Assembly (NCBI GenBank): GCA_036674765.1
Contig: JARVKI010000054.1
Location: 62,001 to 126,000 of the forward strand
Reading direction: 5' to 3'
DNA: 64,000 nt
Origin: Seiridium cupressi
Lineage: Eukaryota > Ascomycota > Sordariomycetes > Amphisphaeriales > Sporocadaceae
Part shown: positions 33,915-44,303 of the stretch, in pieces
Numbering within the stretch: the first letter of the stretch is position 1
How the letters are laid out: every line of letters starts with the position of its first letter
The notes under the pieces: model-generated
Told to the model about the DNA's origin: nothing
The model's input: only the letters and a program-made list of their open reading frames with translations
Database searches by the model: none
Position numbers and translations under genes: made by a program

Positions 33915-36332
33915 ATGCCTCCTCAGACTTCAACCATATTTGGCGAGCCAGTGATTCAGGATGGAAATGTCCTCTTCCGAGAGTACCGTTCAATCGCCAG
34001 TATCAATGGAAGACTCCTTGGGCGGGAAAACGACAACAAGTTGTCTCGTCGTGACATAGAACAGCTCTTTTCCTCAGGGAAGGTTTCTCTCAAGCTCAAG
34101 GTCCGTACTGATGGATCAAAGGTTGATCTACGCCCATGGATTCGGGGTCCTCTCACCTACCCTCCTCCCTCAGATCGGGTCAACAAATTATCACGTATCC
34201 ATCTGAATGATCTACGCGTCTCGATACACCATAGAGGCTCGGTCATTGTCCTTCGAATATTCACCGAGTCGAACTTCGATCGGTACCTCTGCGCTGGCGT
34301 CGAAGACGAAGCCGGCAATGTGGATCTCATCGTTCTCTTCAATACCGACCTGAAATTGAGTCCTGATACTGCCCTAATCAAGGGTCTGGTTTTGGCTATC
34401 AAGAACCCTCTTCACTTGCTCTTGCCCAATGGAAGGTATGGTATTGTCGTTGAACTCCCCTGCGACTTGGTTGAGATCGACCTGACAAATACTCGGATGC
34501 CCACAATCTGGCGGGATGATTTTGTCACGCTACATTCCGCAGAGGCAAGTTGCTTGAATCGTGAGGTGAAAGATGCCCTGATTGCCGGCAACCATATTTT
34601 GCCACAAGGCTTTACACGATGGCTCTGTCTGTGGTCACGGATGATCAGCTCCGGAGCGATCTTCTCCGCGGTCGTGCTCAGGCTAACATATGTGTCGGAA
34701 GATTTGAACAAGCCCGACATGATGTCCTTGTATCAACGGTACCTCATCAATCCAAGTCGATCAACGCCGAAGCATTTTTCCATGCCCGTTGTGCTTCCGA
34801 TCAATCGAATCTTTTCAGTCAAGCTCCGGAGCATTGTGACTCTTGCATTAAGACTGGATCAGCCGGTGAGCATGGCGGATACCAGCGCGAACGAGATCGC
34901 ACCGTAGCGCGACTGAAGCAGATGGAGACTGGGGAGTACGATTTTGAGCGAATCAGCACTTCACTCAGACCAAGGAGTGTTCGGGTCGATGCTGCAAGCT
35001 TCATTCTCAACACTGAGACCAAAAACTTTGACTATGGCAAGCGTGGTTTGATCGCAACGAAAGATATGAAGATGGGAGATCTCATTCTGTGCGAAAAGGC
35101 GTTCTGCGCTTCTTTCGAGCACGATATGCCGCACCACTCATCGACCAATTTTGTGGCTCACCTCGATTACTCTCACGTAAGTTCAACTCGACGGTCACAA
35201 ATACATGTTTATCCATTGAATCACCTCATTTGGAATGCCAATGTCGCTCAAACATCTTTCAAACACTAATGGGACCCTAGCCTAGGGTATACTCGGATGC
35301 CATGGCACGATTAACCAACATGGTGATCAAAAGACGTTGCATGATTCTGCCGGCGCCAAGAGGGTGTTCTCTCTTCGATCGCCTCAGCCTGAAGAAATGG
35401 ACAGGAGTGTCAGTACGTTTGACAGACAGGTACGAGTGAACAGCTTCATGGTCCAGTCACTTCTTCAGCCAAATCAAATCGATCTCGGAAAGATTCGCAC
35501 TACTAATGGTCATCCCACCTTTTTGACCAATGTCAAAACAGAGATACTGAACGCGTCAACCGCCGGTGCTTCGGCGGGCCTTTTCACCCGAGCGTCATTG
35601 GTCAATCACTCTTGTATTCCCAATGCTGCTCGATCATTCTTAGGAGATTTAATTATTCTCCGCGCAGCCAAAGACATCAAGAAGGGCCAGGAGATCACTC
35701 TTGCCTACGTCAGAAGAAACTTTCCCGGACTGAATCTCAAAACCTTACAAGAGATGATCACGGAAGGATTTGGCTTTAGCTGCAAATGTGGACTCTGTGA
35801 AGCTGATAAGCACTGCATCTCGGAGACTTTGGCGAGCCGCTCTGCCCTAGTAAATGAGTTGATTCAACAGATTATTTCTTCGTTTCCTTTGGCAAATATG
35901 GCGCCTCCGCGAATGGCGAAGCTCGGTTGCCTTCGTTCTTCTATCGAGAAAACCTACACTTCGTCCGAATACCAGCACCTTCCTCGGCCTGGCTTGATCG
36001 AAGCCTATGTAATGTTTGCATCAGAAGGTGCAGAGAACCTCAGCAAATCCAAGGCTGGCGTGCTGTTGAACGATGCAATCCGGTGCCTGCAAGTGACGGG
36101 ACTCATGGTTGAGCTAGACGAGAACACTGAGACGCTGCAACTCGATCCATCCGCTTATATGCCCTCCTGGTTCGAGGTTGATGCCGCGATTCTTGCTAGT
36201 CGAGCATGCAAGAGGAGGAAGAAGAAGGCTTTAAGCGCAGAATTCATGAACGTTGCGAAACTGCTCTGGAAAATCCAAAACGGCACGAATATTGGCTTCA
36301 AGGAGAAGTTTGATGACGCTCTGAAGCGTTAA
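33915..36332 (+). CDS. TPR-SET domain protein, frame-disrupted
   Basis: The first frame (from ATG 33915) encodes an N-terminal domain typical of fungal TPR-SET proteins: RYLCAGVEDEAGNVDLIVLF and PNGRYGIVVELPCDLVEIDL. At about 34593 the frame slips. KDALIAGN in frame one continues as YFATRLYTMALSVVTDDQLR, a TPR-like helix pair, only in the next frame. This second frame runs to an intron at 35177-35285 (GTAAGT, branch CACTAAT, CTAG) and then to the SET core. The SET core has LVNHSCIPNAARSFLGDLII, KDIKKGQEITLAYV and the post-SET FSCKCGLCEAD. The SET cofactor/lysine-channel motif NHSCIPN is intact. Such proteins are putative lysine methyltransferases of unknown substrate. One lost base explains the break, so either recent pseudogenisation or a sequence error is possible. 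Confidence 0.65.
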
Positions 36333-37237
36333 TATGACCCGAGAAGCATGACTACGACGATGAGAGGAACGAACAGAATGTTACTCATGCTCTCTTATAG
36401 CTTCATTCTCGAGGCGAATTGCGACTTATTATCGAGAGCAGTAAAGCTATAGCGACAGATGAAATTCGAGCAGAATGCTCATCTTTTGCCAGAAATCAGT
36501 GGTTTTGTCTCTTGTCCTTACGACTAATTAGAAGGACGATTCAAAACCTCACATCCCCTAAACCGCCATTTCCTGTCTGCTTCGTCGATGAAAGAAAAGC
36601 TTGGTAGTCCCTGACCGCTGAAAAGGATGTGGTGTATACTTATAGAGCCTCCGATAGCGCATGAGTTATTTTGGGCATAGATTCGTCGACTCGGCCTTGA
36701 TATGGCCGACATGTCCGATCGTATCCAAAAGAATCGCCTATATAAAAATTGTTATAAGATCAAGCACATTGAATTGTCCGAAATGTCCGAGATTGAAAGA
36801 ATGGAGATAAAGCCATGATTGGCCAACCTTGGCGCAGACTTCACTTGCGTGCTGTGGCGATGGTTGGCTACATGAATCTAGCGTGCGATAAAAGGCTTTT
36901 TTTTTTTTTTTTTTTTTTTCTTAAGCTTAATCACGACGGACGAGAAGATCATGATGACAGCTAAACTTTCAACGTTTGTGGAGTTTGTGCATAATACCGA
37001 GCAGTGGGTTTATGGATGTTCTCCCTTGCAGCAGATCTGTCCCCGGGGGTTGTAGTTGCACTCCCAAGAAATATCAGATTGGATAATTTGCCTCAATGGG
37101 CTGGGCTTTTTGAGTGTACAGGAACAATTGGCTGTTCAACGAGACTTCCTGTCTACTACTATGGCCATAGCGCGATGGCTTCTAAATATTTACAATGTAT
37201 GTGAATAGATACAGCACTCCACGACATGGTCAATCCT
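36333..37237. other. Intergenic region with T23 tract
   Basis: No gene is supported. A run of 23 T occupies 36897-36919. Confidence 0.5.
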
Positions 37238-38062
37238 TCACTCGACAAGACTCCAGCACCAGTTCTTCAGCAATGCAGCCAGCGACCAATACCCGGGTAC
37301 ATATCCAGCCAAGAGTCCGACGACCATTCTCGACGCCAATTCGAGTCCGTATTTTCCAAACGCATCCCCACCCTGGCTGGACACGCCCACTGCGCCAAGT
37401 TTGTCGTAAGACCTTTCCAGAGCCAACTCGGCAAAGGCCGCCCCCAAGTCTGCGTACGACACGGCTAGTCTGACGGACTCGGTCGAGATCTCATGTCCCG
37501 TGGCATCGTCTTCCACGATTGCTGGTGGCTGAACGAACAGTAGTGACAGTAACTGCGGCTTGGCTGTAAATATAGCCTGGGCCGCGAGCAGATCCGCGTA
37601 TGGGTGGCAGAATGCCGTCCTTACAATCCAGAGCATAGGTGCCGGCGTGACAGCAGCAAATCGTGCATCTCAAGTTGCCGCAGAACGGAAGATCAAGCGT
37701 GGCTTCTTCCAGCCGCCTTCTGTCTGCAGGATATCGAGAGCAGCAGTGATCGACCTTGCCCCATTTTGCAGGACATGTAGCCCTGGAATGTTCCGATTTT
37801 CGCCGACTGTGCAGATGATGATATCGGCGCCTCGAAGGCAGTCTTTAATTGTGTCCATGTTGTCCAGTTGGCCCTCCCATATCTTAGCGGTAGGACTAGC
37901 TTCGAGTTCGGGAAAAAGACGAAGGCGCTTCGCTTTCGAAAGCTCGAATATTTGCAGCTGGAATTTATGGTATTTTCTGGGAATAAGAGAGCGGAGAGTG
38001 GCGCTTCCTGTGCCGCTAGTCGCCCCTAGAAAAGAGATTCTTGGTTGTGAAACGGAATTCAT
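37238..38062 (-). pseudogene. NAD(P)-binding (NmrA-like) protein with an in-frame TGA
   Basis: A single continuous frame from ATG 38062 encodes a Rossmann-type N-terminus, ISFLGATSGTGSATLRSLI (GxxxGxG-like). ADIIICTVGENRNIPGL and KKPRLIFRSAAT follow. It then meets TGA at 37672-37670 and goes on in the same frame with FAAVTPAPMLWIVRTAFCHP and a C-terminal half typical of fungal NAD(P)-binding epimerase/NmrA-like proteins (about 275 residues in all). The stop could come from TGG or CGA by a single transition. No intron removes it. The protein would otherwise be a small cytosolic oxidoreductase-like or regulatory protein of unknown function. Confidence 0.65.
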
Positions 38063-38419
38063 TTGGTAGAGGTCTCGTAGGAGTTGATATCACAATGCAA
38101 CAAGTGGATAGATAGCTTGTTTATCAGAGGATAACGGTGCTTTTATGTCTAATACCGGCATGTGACTTTCTGTTGGCGTACGACGACATGCTGATAATTG
38201 AGTAAGGTTCATCGGTCTGGTGACACGGCCGAAATACCGAGATCACAGGCACTGTTCTCGCTGGCGACGAATCGACACTAAGAACACGATGTGGGTCGCG
38301 AAACCAGATGAACTATAAATTGAATCGATTGGTACTCGAACAAAGAAACCTTCCCGAACAGGCTGAGAATAAGCTGAGCATCGAAAGTCGGTTCATACCA
38401 GAATCACCTCCCTGTATTC
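38063..38419. other. Intergenic region
   Basis: A short gap of about 360 bases between tandem minus-strand genes, holding the promoter of the NmrA-like pseudogene. No gene is seen. Confidence 0.45.
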
Positions 38420-40330
38420 TCAATTTTCCTTCAGTATTGATACTGTATTTACATCTCCGGACCGGAGCGTTCCTGCGAAGCCAATTCGCTCGTAGATACC
38501 GAGCTGCGGTTCAACGCAGAGCAGAACTAAGCCACGTGCAATCTCCCCATACTTTTTGAAAACCTCGATCATATCCCCTAACTCTCTAAGATCCTCGAGT
38601 CTAATAACTAGATACATCAATTCTGTTCCAGTCGGTAGGTAGCCGGGCCCTGGTTCCATGATGGTATAGTCAACGCGAAATCTTAGCTCCGTGTGTTGCA
38701 ACTCCAAGGCCACGCTAACGATCCTCGATGGGTCATCATAACGAAGTACCGCTGGAAGACATGGCCCCTTCACGACAAGTTTGGCTGACTTAGGGTTCCC
38801 AAATGGATTCAGCCCTACTGAAATGTCGGGAGAGAGGATTTCGATGAGATACCTGCTTCTCGTAAGACGAGGGAAATTCACAGGACTATCCACAGAGGCC
38901 CAGGACCAAGATGGTACCTTTTGTGGTATTGGACGTCTCGTGGGCGTCCCTCCCACTTCCCATACCAGCAGATTGAATAAGTCCTCTTTCCAGAGACCAG
39001 CCATGTAAGTCCAACCATGAGACTCTCCATACCGCTTGGCGATGCCTGATATAGCTGGAAGTCTGTCGCTTGCCTTGGACAGGTTCGTTGCGGTATACTG
39101 CGTGATGATATCTGTCCATTCCCACTCCGCAAAATTTCTCCTCTGTGATTTGATCTGTTTCCATAGAGCTTCTAAATATCGACGCTCACAACTAAGCGCC
39201 TCTTTGCACTCCCAGATGAGCTCCCTCTCGGTGAAGTGAAGAATTCTCCTTGATAACAAACGTTCCTGGAACACCCACCCTCTCGTTGTGAGTGGATACG
39301 CCGGAGAATGTATCTTCAATTCTTTCATGAATAACACATCTATAGAGAAAGGGTGAGATTCGTGGTTTTGCTGCCGCAGAAATACCGGTCTGTCTTCGAC
39401 GGTTTTAAAAGTCATGGCTTGCTGCGGTTCTTGCTGTATAAACAATCTTCTAGCGGAAGCCTTTTCGTCACAGGACAGAGCGGAGATAGTCAATGCAGCC
39501 TGTTCGTAGATTGTCGACATTACCGCTGCTTGATGATGCCAGTCTTCCAGATCATCTTGGTAGATGCAAAGGCAGTCAATCCAGATGTACTTGAACCCTA
39601 AGAAGAACGTCGCTCTCAGGGCATCAACAAGTAATGGATAGAGAAGCTCCTTTGGTATGCCTTGCTGGAACGTCTGCGATCGCTCCTTGGTTAGCCTTGC
39701 AAACAGTGTCTCTGGTATCCATCGATGGCTTAGACAGACATAGGGTTCTGATGGAAGCATATCCGCATCCTCAAGAAGCTGTATATCTACCAAATCCATG
39801 TCTTTGATGAAAAGAATGCGTTTTGGCATTTGTGGTGCCTTGAAACTCTGATCACAAGCCTGATGCTCGTCGCAACATTTGCGCATCCATGCCAAGGCTT
39901 TTCGGAGCGCTTCTGTACTTCCTGTATCACCTGACGGAAACCCGCCGTGGTCAACGAACGGGTGAAAGCTGAAGGGGTACTTCAACCCCCCTTCATCTGG
40001 TATAAAGAACTGAAACCCGCTTTTGCACCCAACAGCCCAGCTATGAATACTTCCGCCTCTCCACAGTAGGACACTCTCATCACCAACTTGGCTCCAGTCC
40101 CTCGTCAATCTACAACAAGCGCATCCCCTTTGTGCAGATAGGGCAATAAGTGCTTCATTGATAAGTTGTGGCTCTTTTCCGCTCTCCAACGCTGGTAATC
40201 TAATAGCGTCGAAAGGGGTATCACCAGATATTAGCCTGACGTGATCTGGCAGCTCGAATAGACATGCACCGCAGCGCCATCTTGCGTGACCCTGGCGCTG
40301 CTTTTTTGTAGCTCTGGTAATGGCTGGCAT
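38420..40330 (-). CDS. HET-domain (heterokaryon incompatibility-type) protein
   Basis: An intronless 636-residue frame. The HET domain starts near residue 195 with YVCLSHRWIPET, followed by the second conserved block YIWIDCLCIYQDDLEDWHHQ (about residue 248) and AAVMSTIYEQAALTISALSC. A third block, YPLTTRGWVFQERLLSRRIL, lies near residue 345. The N-terminal part contains paired Cys (WRCGACLFEL, GCACCRL), which may bind metal. PSWSWASVDSPVNF, a motif common after the HET domain, is present. HET proteins trigger programmed cell death on recognition of non-self. The partner is unknown. The gene looks intact and belongs to a family that is highly variable between strains. Confidence 0.9.
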   Translation of the reverse strand: MPAITRATKKQRQGHARWRCGACLFELPDHVRLISGDTPFDAIRLPALESGKEPQLINEALIALSAQRGCACCRLTRDWSQVGDESVLLWRGGSIHSWAVGCKSGFQFFIPDEGGLKYPFSFHPFVDHGGFPSGDTGSTEALRKALAWMRKCCDEHQACDQSFKAPQMPKRILFIKDMDLVDIQLLEDADMLPSEPYVCLSHRWIPETLFARLTKERSQTFQQGIPKELLYPLLVDALRATFFLGFKYIWIDCLCIYQDDLEDWHHQAAVMSTIYEQAALTISALSCDEKASARRLFIQQEPQQAMTFKTVEDRPVFLRQQNHESHPFSIDVLFMKELKIHSPAYPLTTRGWVFQERLLSRRILHFTERELIWECKEALSCERRYLEALWKQIKSQRRNFAEWEWTDIITQYTATNLSKASDRLPAISGIAKRYGESHGWTYMAGLWKEDLFNLLVWEVGGTPTRRPIPQKVPSWSWASVDSPVNFPRLTRSRYLIEILSPDISVGLNPFGNPKSAKLVVKGPCLPAVLRYDDPSRIVSVALELQHTELRFRVDYTIMEPGPGYLPTGTELMYLVIRLEDLRELGDMIEVFKKYGEIARGLVLLCVEPQLGIYERIGFAGTLRSGDVNTVSILKEN

Positions 40331-41728
40331 GTCTACAGGGAAGGATGCACGAGATTGGTAGCAGTGGGCGACGTCTCAGAACTGCTAGGAATGAATAATT
40401 GTTGAACAAAGTCAATATTGTGTGATGCTTTCAGGAAAGACAAATATCGCAGAACTCCACAAAACTCTGCACATTTGGCATGCATCAGGTAACACGAGCG
40501 GAGAACAGCCACAGCAGTTCCAGGCAGTCGTGCTGCGCCTCAATAGCTCGTCAGCTGAATTCAACTTCGAGATCTTACTGGTCTGGTAGTGATGATGGTT
40601 TTTGGAGTAAATAATGGTTGTGAAAGTACCTCTAGTAATGATATGCATTTGAGATTGTCGAATCGGCGGTTTTCAAAAGTCGATGTCAACGACTTGCTAC
40701 CCTTGTCAAGTCACTTTGTATCGTGTCCGATGCATATTACAGAGGTTGACACCCCTGGAATTGCAATGGCGTTGACACATAGGCATGGGTTAAGTGATGT
40801 AGATCCGTTCGACTGTGGCGTTATGTACAATACAACAATGTATCCCTTCTTTGCAACAATATTTGTCGCCCGATAATTGTTTGTTTTTACAGGATATTCT
40901 GCTCAAACAGCAAATGAATCCTCGTGAGTATCGAGCTCATGTATAGGCACCGGCAGTTTCCTCTGGTGTCGCTCTAAAACCCCACCATAATCATGCTCAC
41001 GTTCGTATTACTTGATGACCTTGCGATTCTGGAGAGACCATTGCTGTAAACTGTACTGATCATTGGCAAGCCGAGGTAAACCCAAAAAGCCTTACTCCAG
41101 TGGGGCAACTATCTAACCTAGAGCACACATGACTTATAGCTCGTTGAGTTGGAGAAAAGTTTAGCTGCCCGCCAGAGTTAGACAGTTAAGATTTCATATG
41201 ATTTCCCAAATGTTCAAGTGTAGACAAGGCCTCAAGTCATCCTTCAATTGATCCGACAGCCCATGTAAAGCGGGAGAACTTCATCTGGGTGTAGCCTGTC
41301 TGGGGCGAGACTATTATTAGTATCAGTGGCGCCACCTTGCGACAGGCAATCCTATCTTGAGATGTTCAAAATTGGACCTTGCCCACCTATGCAGTAAAAT
41401 ACAGAAATTCTCGGTTGCCTGAGGCGCCGGAAATAGGGACTGAGGTCGCCGAATAGTAATGTATATTCTAGAAAATTGGTGTGTAAACCTCTTGCGACTA
41501 CTACGAACCATCTAGCCCGCGAACTTGGTTAGTATTTGAAGTCCTATTATTACCTAGGCAAACGCTCCCCAAAGGTGTGCGGATCGTATAAGCAGCTTGC
41601 ACAGCTGCACGGACCCTGAGACTCCCGACCCCCATATCTCAGGGCGCCCCGCGACAGCAAGCGGCAGCGGGAGCTAAGAATCCTCCAGCCCTACAGCACC
41701 ACTGAGTGCGGCAGGCCGTGCCGCAATC
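40331..41728. other. Intergenic region between divergent HET and Clr5 genes
   Basis: No gene is supported over 1.4 kb. Short open frames are scattered, none with family features. Confidence 0.5.
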
Positions 41729-43193
41729 ATGGTCAACGACCAACCGCATCGCTGGGCGACCCAGGAGGACTTTGAAAAATGGCGAGACACCATTGTCAAG
41801 CTGTACATCGAGGAGGGCCGTGGGTTGAAGGATGTCGTCAGTATCATGGAGAATGAGCATGGTTTCTATGCGACGTAAGTCATCGCCGCATTGCTCGCGT
41901 GAGACTTGCTGAGCGGCTGGAAGCATGAAGATGTACAAGTATCGGTTCGATAGGTGGGACGTGCACAAGTATAACAAGAAGGGCAGCGGCTCTCCAAACA
42001 CAGATCAAGGCAAATCTATGGTCATGCGCGGGCGGCAAGGCCATCCAGCAACGTCGGAAACAACAACAACTGCTACCAAAGCCTTGAAGCCTACGCACGC
42101 ACCTATTCATACCCTAAGGATGCGCGGGGTACGTGGGAAGCGCGGAAGACCGACAGCAATCGAACCGGCACGAGCTGCATTTGTTCAACGACGACTATTG
42201 GCTCCTGACTCTATTCGCCTGCCAGAAGAAGTCATGCAACTCTCCAATCAATTGGCTTCTGGGCTCATCGATTTGGGAGCATGGACGGGGAAGGTGGACC
42301 TCAGTAACCCAGAAAGCAACAAGTGGTGGGGGAAAATGATAACAGCAACACAGTTCCTCGACATGGGAAAGTACAAACAAGCGTTTAAAGCCCTGAATAC
42401 AAGTTTCGATGAGTTCACCTCACTTCTGCATAACCCAGACCCGGGCCTGCTACAAGGCGCCTACTTAATTGCACTACAGCTCGATACGCAGCTTGGCCAG
42501 CGCTTTCTGTCCTTCGCTTCTGAGATGGCGGACATCAAACTACCAGCTCAACACCCTCTTCGAACCATATTGCTGAAGCTGAAAGATGCAGACACTCAGC
42601 AGCTGCGAAATTATGCTCATAATATACTGGAATCGTATTTGAGCGCTCTCGAGCGGCAACTTGGCGCTTCAAACTCTGGGGTCCTTTTACTGTACGAAAA
42701 TCTGTACGATACACTGGATTTTTTGAGCCACGACAAAGAAATGCATTTTGTAAACTACGGAATGATAAAGGAAAGGCAGCAAAACCAGATTCAGAGACTC
42801 GAGCTAATGGGTCGTGTTCCTGAAGCCCAGTCGGCGCGTATGGCTCCTGGCTTCGCATTTATGCGGCACGACCAGTGGGAGGAGGCCGAGAAGATGACTG
42901 AAAGTGTGCTCAGATGGCTGCAGGCGCGCCCGAAAAGCGAGCACTCGAAAATCATAGACCTGTGGGACGCTCTCTACCTACGTTTCCGATGTGCGGAAAA
43001 GAGAGGTACAGTAGAAGATGTCACGAGGGTGGGCAGTGAGTATATCGCGGTCATGCGGGAAGAACTCGGCCCAGACCATAAACGCAGCGTCGCCGCTATA
43101 GGCCACTTGCAGAAGTACTACAGGGACCATGGCTACATGAAGGAAGCAGAAGAGTTGGAGCCGGCCATTATCGCTTCATCCGATCTATCTTGA
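41729..43193 (+). CDS. Clr5-domain protein with TPR-like C-terminus
   Basis: Exon 1 (41729-41874) was found by reading upstream of the large frame. It starts MVNDQPHRWATQEDFEKWRD and joins in phase over a 49-bp intron to exon 2 (41924-43193), giving 471 residues. The Clr5 domain (about residues 7-65) spans the junction: KLYIEEGRGLKDVVSIMENE, then YATMKMYKYRFDRWDVHKYN. A basic AT-hook-like patch follows (MRGVRGKRGRPTA). The remaining 350 residues are helical and resemble the degenerate TPR-like region common in these fungal proteins (YKQAFKALNTSFDEFTSLLH, EEAEKMTESVLRWLQ). Fission yeast Clr5 acts in heterochromatin-linked silencing; most ascomycete paralogues are uncharacterised. DNA binding is an inference. 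It is convergent with the cupin gene, only 66 bases away. Confidence 0.85.
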
Positions 43194-43259
43194 CAATACA
43201 AGTTTTTGAAAGAGAAACACGTGATTGGAAGTCTGAGACAAATCTCTTAATCATCCCCT

Positions 43260-43775
43260 CTAGTGTGTGTGCGTAGGATCAATCCATTTCACCGTCGTCG
43301 GCTTCTCCACCGGCTCTATTTCCGGCAGGTTGACGGCCACGGCCTCCGAGTCACTCCTCATGAGCACACACTCCAGCTTCTCGTCGGCGCTCGCATTGAT
43401 CTCCTGATGCGGGACGTACGGCGGCACGTAGATGAAGTCGCCCGGGCCTGCCTCGGCCGTGAACTCGAGCTTCTCGCCCCACCTCATCCGCGCCTTGCCC
43501 TTGAGCACGTAGATGACGCTCTCCAGGTGTCCGTGGTGGTGCGCGCCCGTTTTGGCGTCGGGGTGGATGTGCACGGTGCCCGCCCAGATCTTCTGCGCCC
43601 CCACGCGCGCGAGATTGATAGCTGCTGCGCGGTCCATGCCCGGCGTCGAGTGCGTGTTGTGGTCGAGCTGGTCACCGGGAATAACGCGAACTCCCTCGGT
43701 TTTCCAGCCGTCCGTGGGCGGGGGCGGGACCTCATCATGGGAATGGTCGTGGGAGTGGTCGTGAGAATGAGACAT
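43260..43775 (-). CDS. Single-domain cupin protein with His-rich N-terminus
   Basis: Intronless, 171 residues. The first 15 residues are MSHSHDHSHDHSHDE, a potential metal-binding tail, followed by a Pro-rich linker. Cupin motif 1 is GAHHHGHLESVIYVLKGKAR (HxH..E pattern) and motif 2 is GPGDFIYVPPYVPHQEINAS, so the usual metal ligands are present. The family covers many enzymes (dioxygenases, isomerases) and small-molecule-binding proteins; the reaction here is unknown. This stretch is notably GC-rich, and long open frames on the opposite strand (43263-43835) are shadows of it. The start is the first ATG, directly before the His repeats. Confidence 0.85.
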   Translation of the reverse strand: MSHSHDHSHDHSHDEVPPPPTDGWKTEGVRVIPGDQLDHNTHSTPGMDRAAAINLARVGAQKIWAGTVHIHPDAKTGAHHHGHLESVIYVLKGKARMRWGEKLEFTAEAGPGDFIYVPPYVPHQEINASADEKLECVLMRSDSEAVAVNLPEIEPVEKPTTVKWIDPTHTH

Positions 43776-44303
43776 GATGTGTATACAATATGGTTTTCTT
43801 CCTCTGCAGTATTTGAAACGAAGCTCAGATCATAGGTAGGCCCAAAAGGATCGACGGTTGAAATGGGAAAGGAGGGGAAAAGCACGTCCAAACCTTATTC
43901 CCATACGGCAAAGGGCCGGTGTCTTATACCGGTGCCGCCTATTCGCTTCCGGGCCGCCTATTTAGTATAGCGGGTCTAGATCGCACGTCATCCGTCTCCG
44001 GATTTGCGTGCTGGTCGGACAGAGGTGCGACTTTACCCTGTGCACATGCCGTAGGGCTTTCAGCTGTTACTGACCGATTTCAGAAATCGAGCGCGGTATA
44101 GCGTCCCAGTTTGTTGGGCATACCGCTACAATGTATGGAGACTTCCCCTTTGAATAACATGTTACCCAATCTATCACTTGGTCCGAAATGAAACATGTAA
44201 CAGGACAAGAGCTCAATTCCGATTCCTACCTATATACAAAATAAATCACGGAAGATTTCACTTTCCATGGAGAACGCAACTGTAGCTTGGAATGCCCACT
44301 TTA
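43776..44303. other. Intergenic region
   Basis: Promoter of the cupin gene and 3' region of the following minus-strand gene. No gene is supported. Confidence 0.5.

Noticed and set aside
37560..38069. 169-codon frame opposite the NmrA-like pseudogene
   Set aside because: Antisense shadow; the minus strand has the Rossmann motif.
43263..43835. 190-codon plus-strand frame opposite the cupin
   Set aside because: Arises from the GC-rich codon use of the cupin; contains no domain signature.
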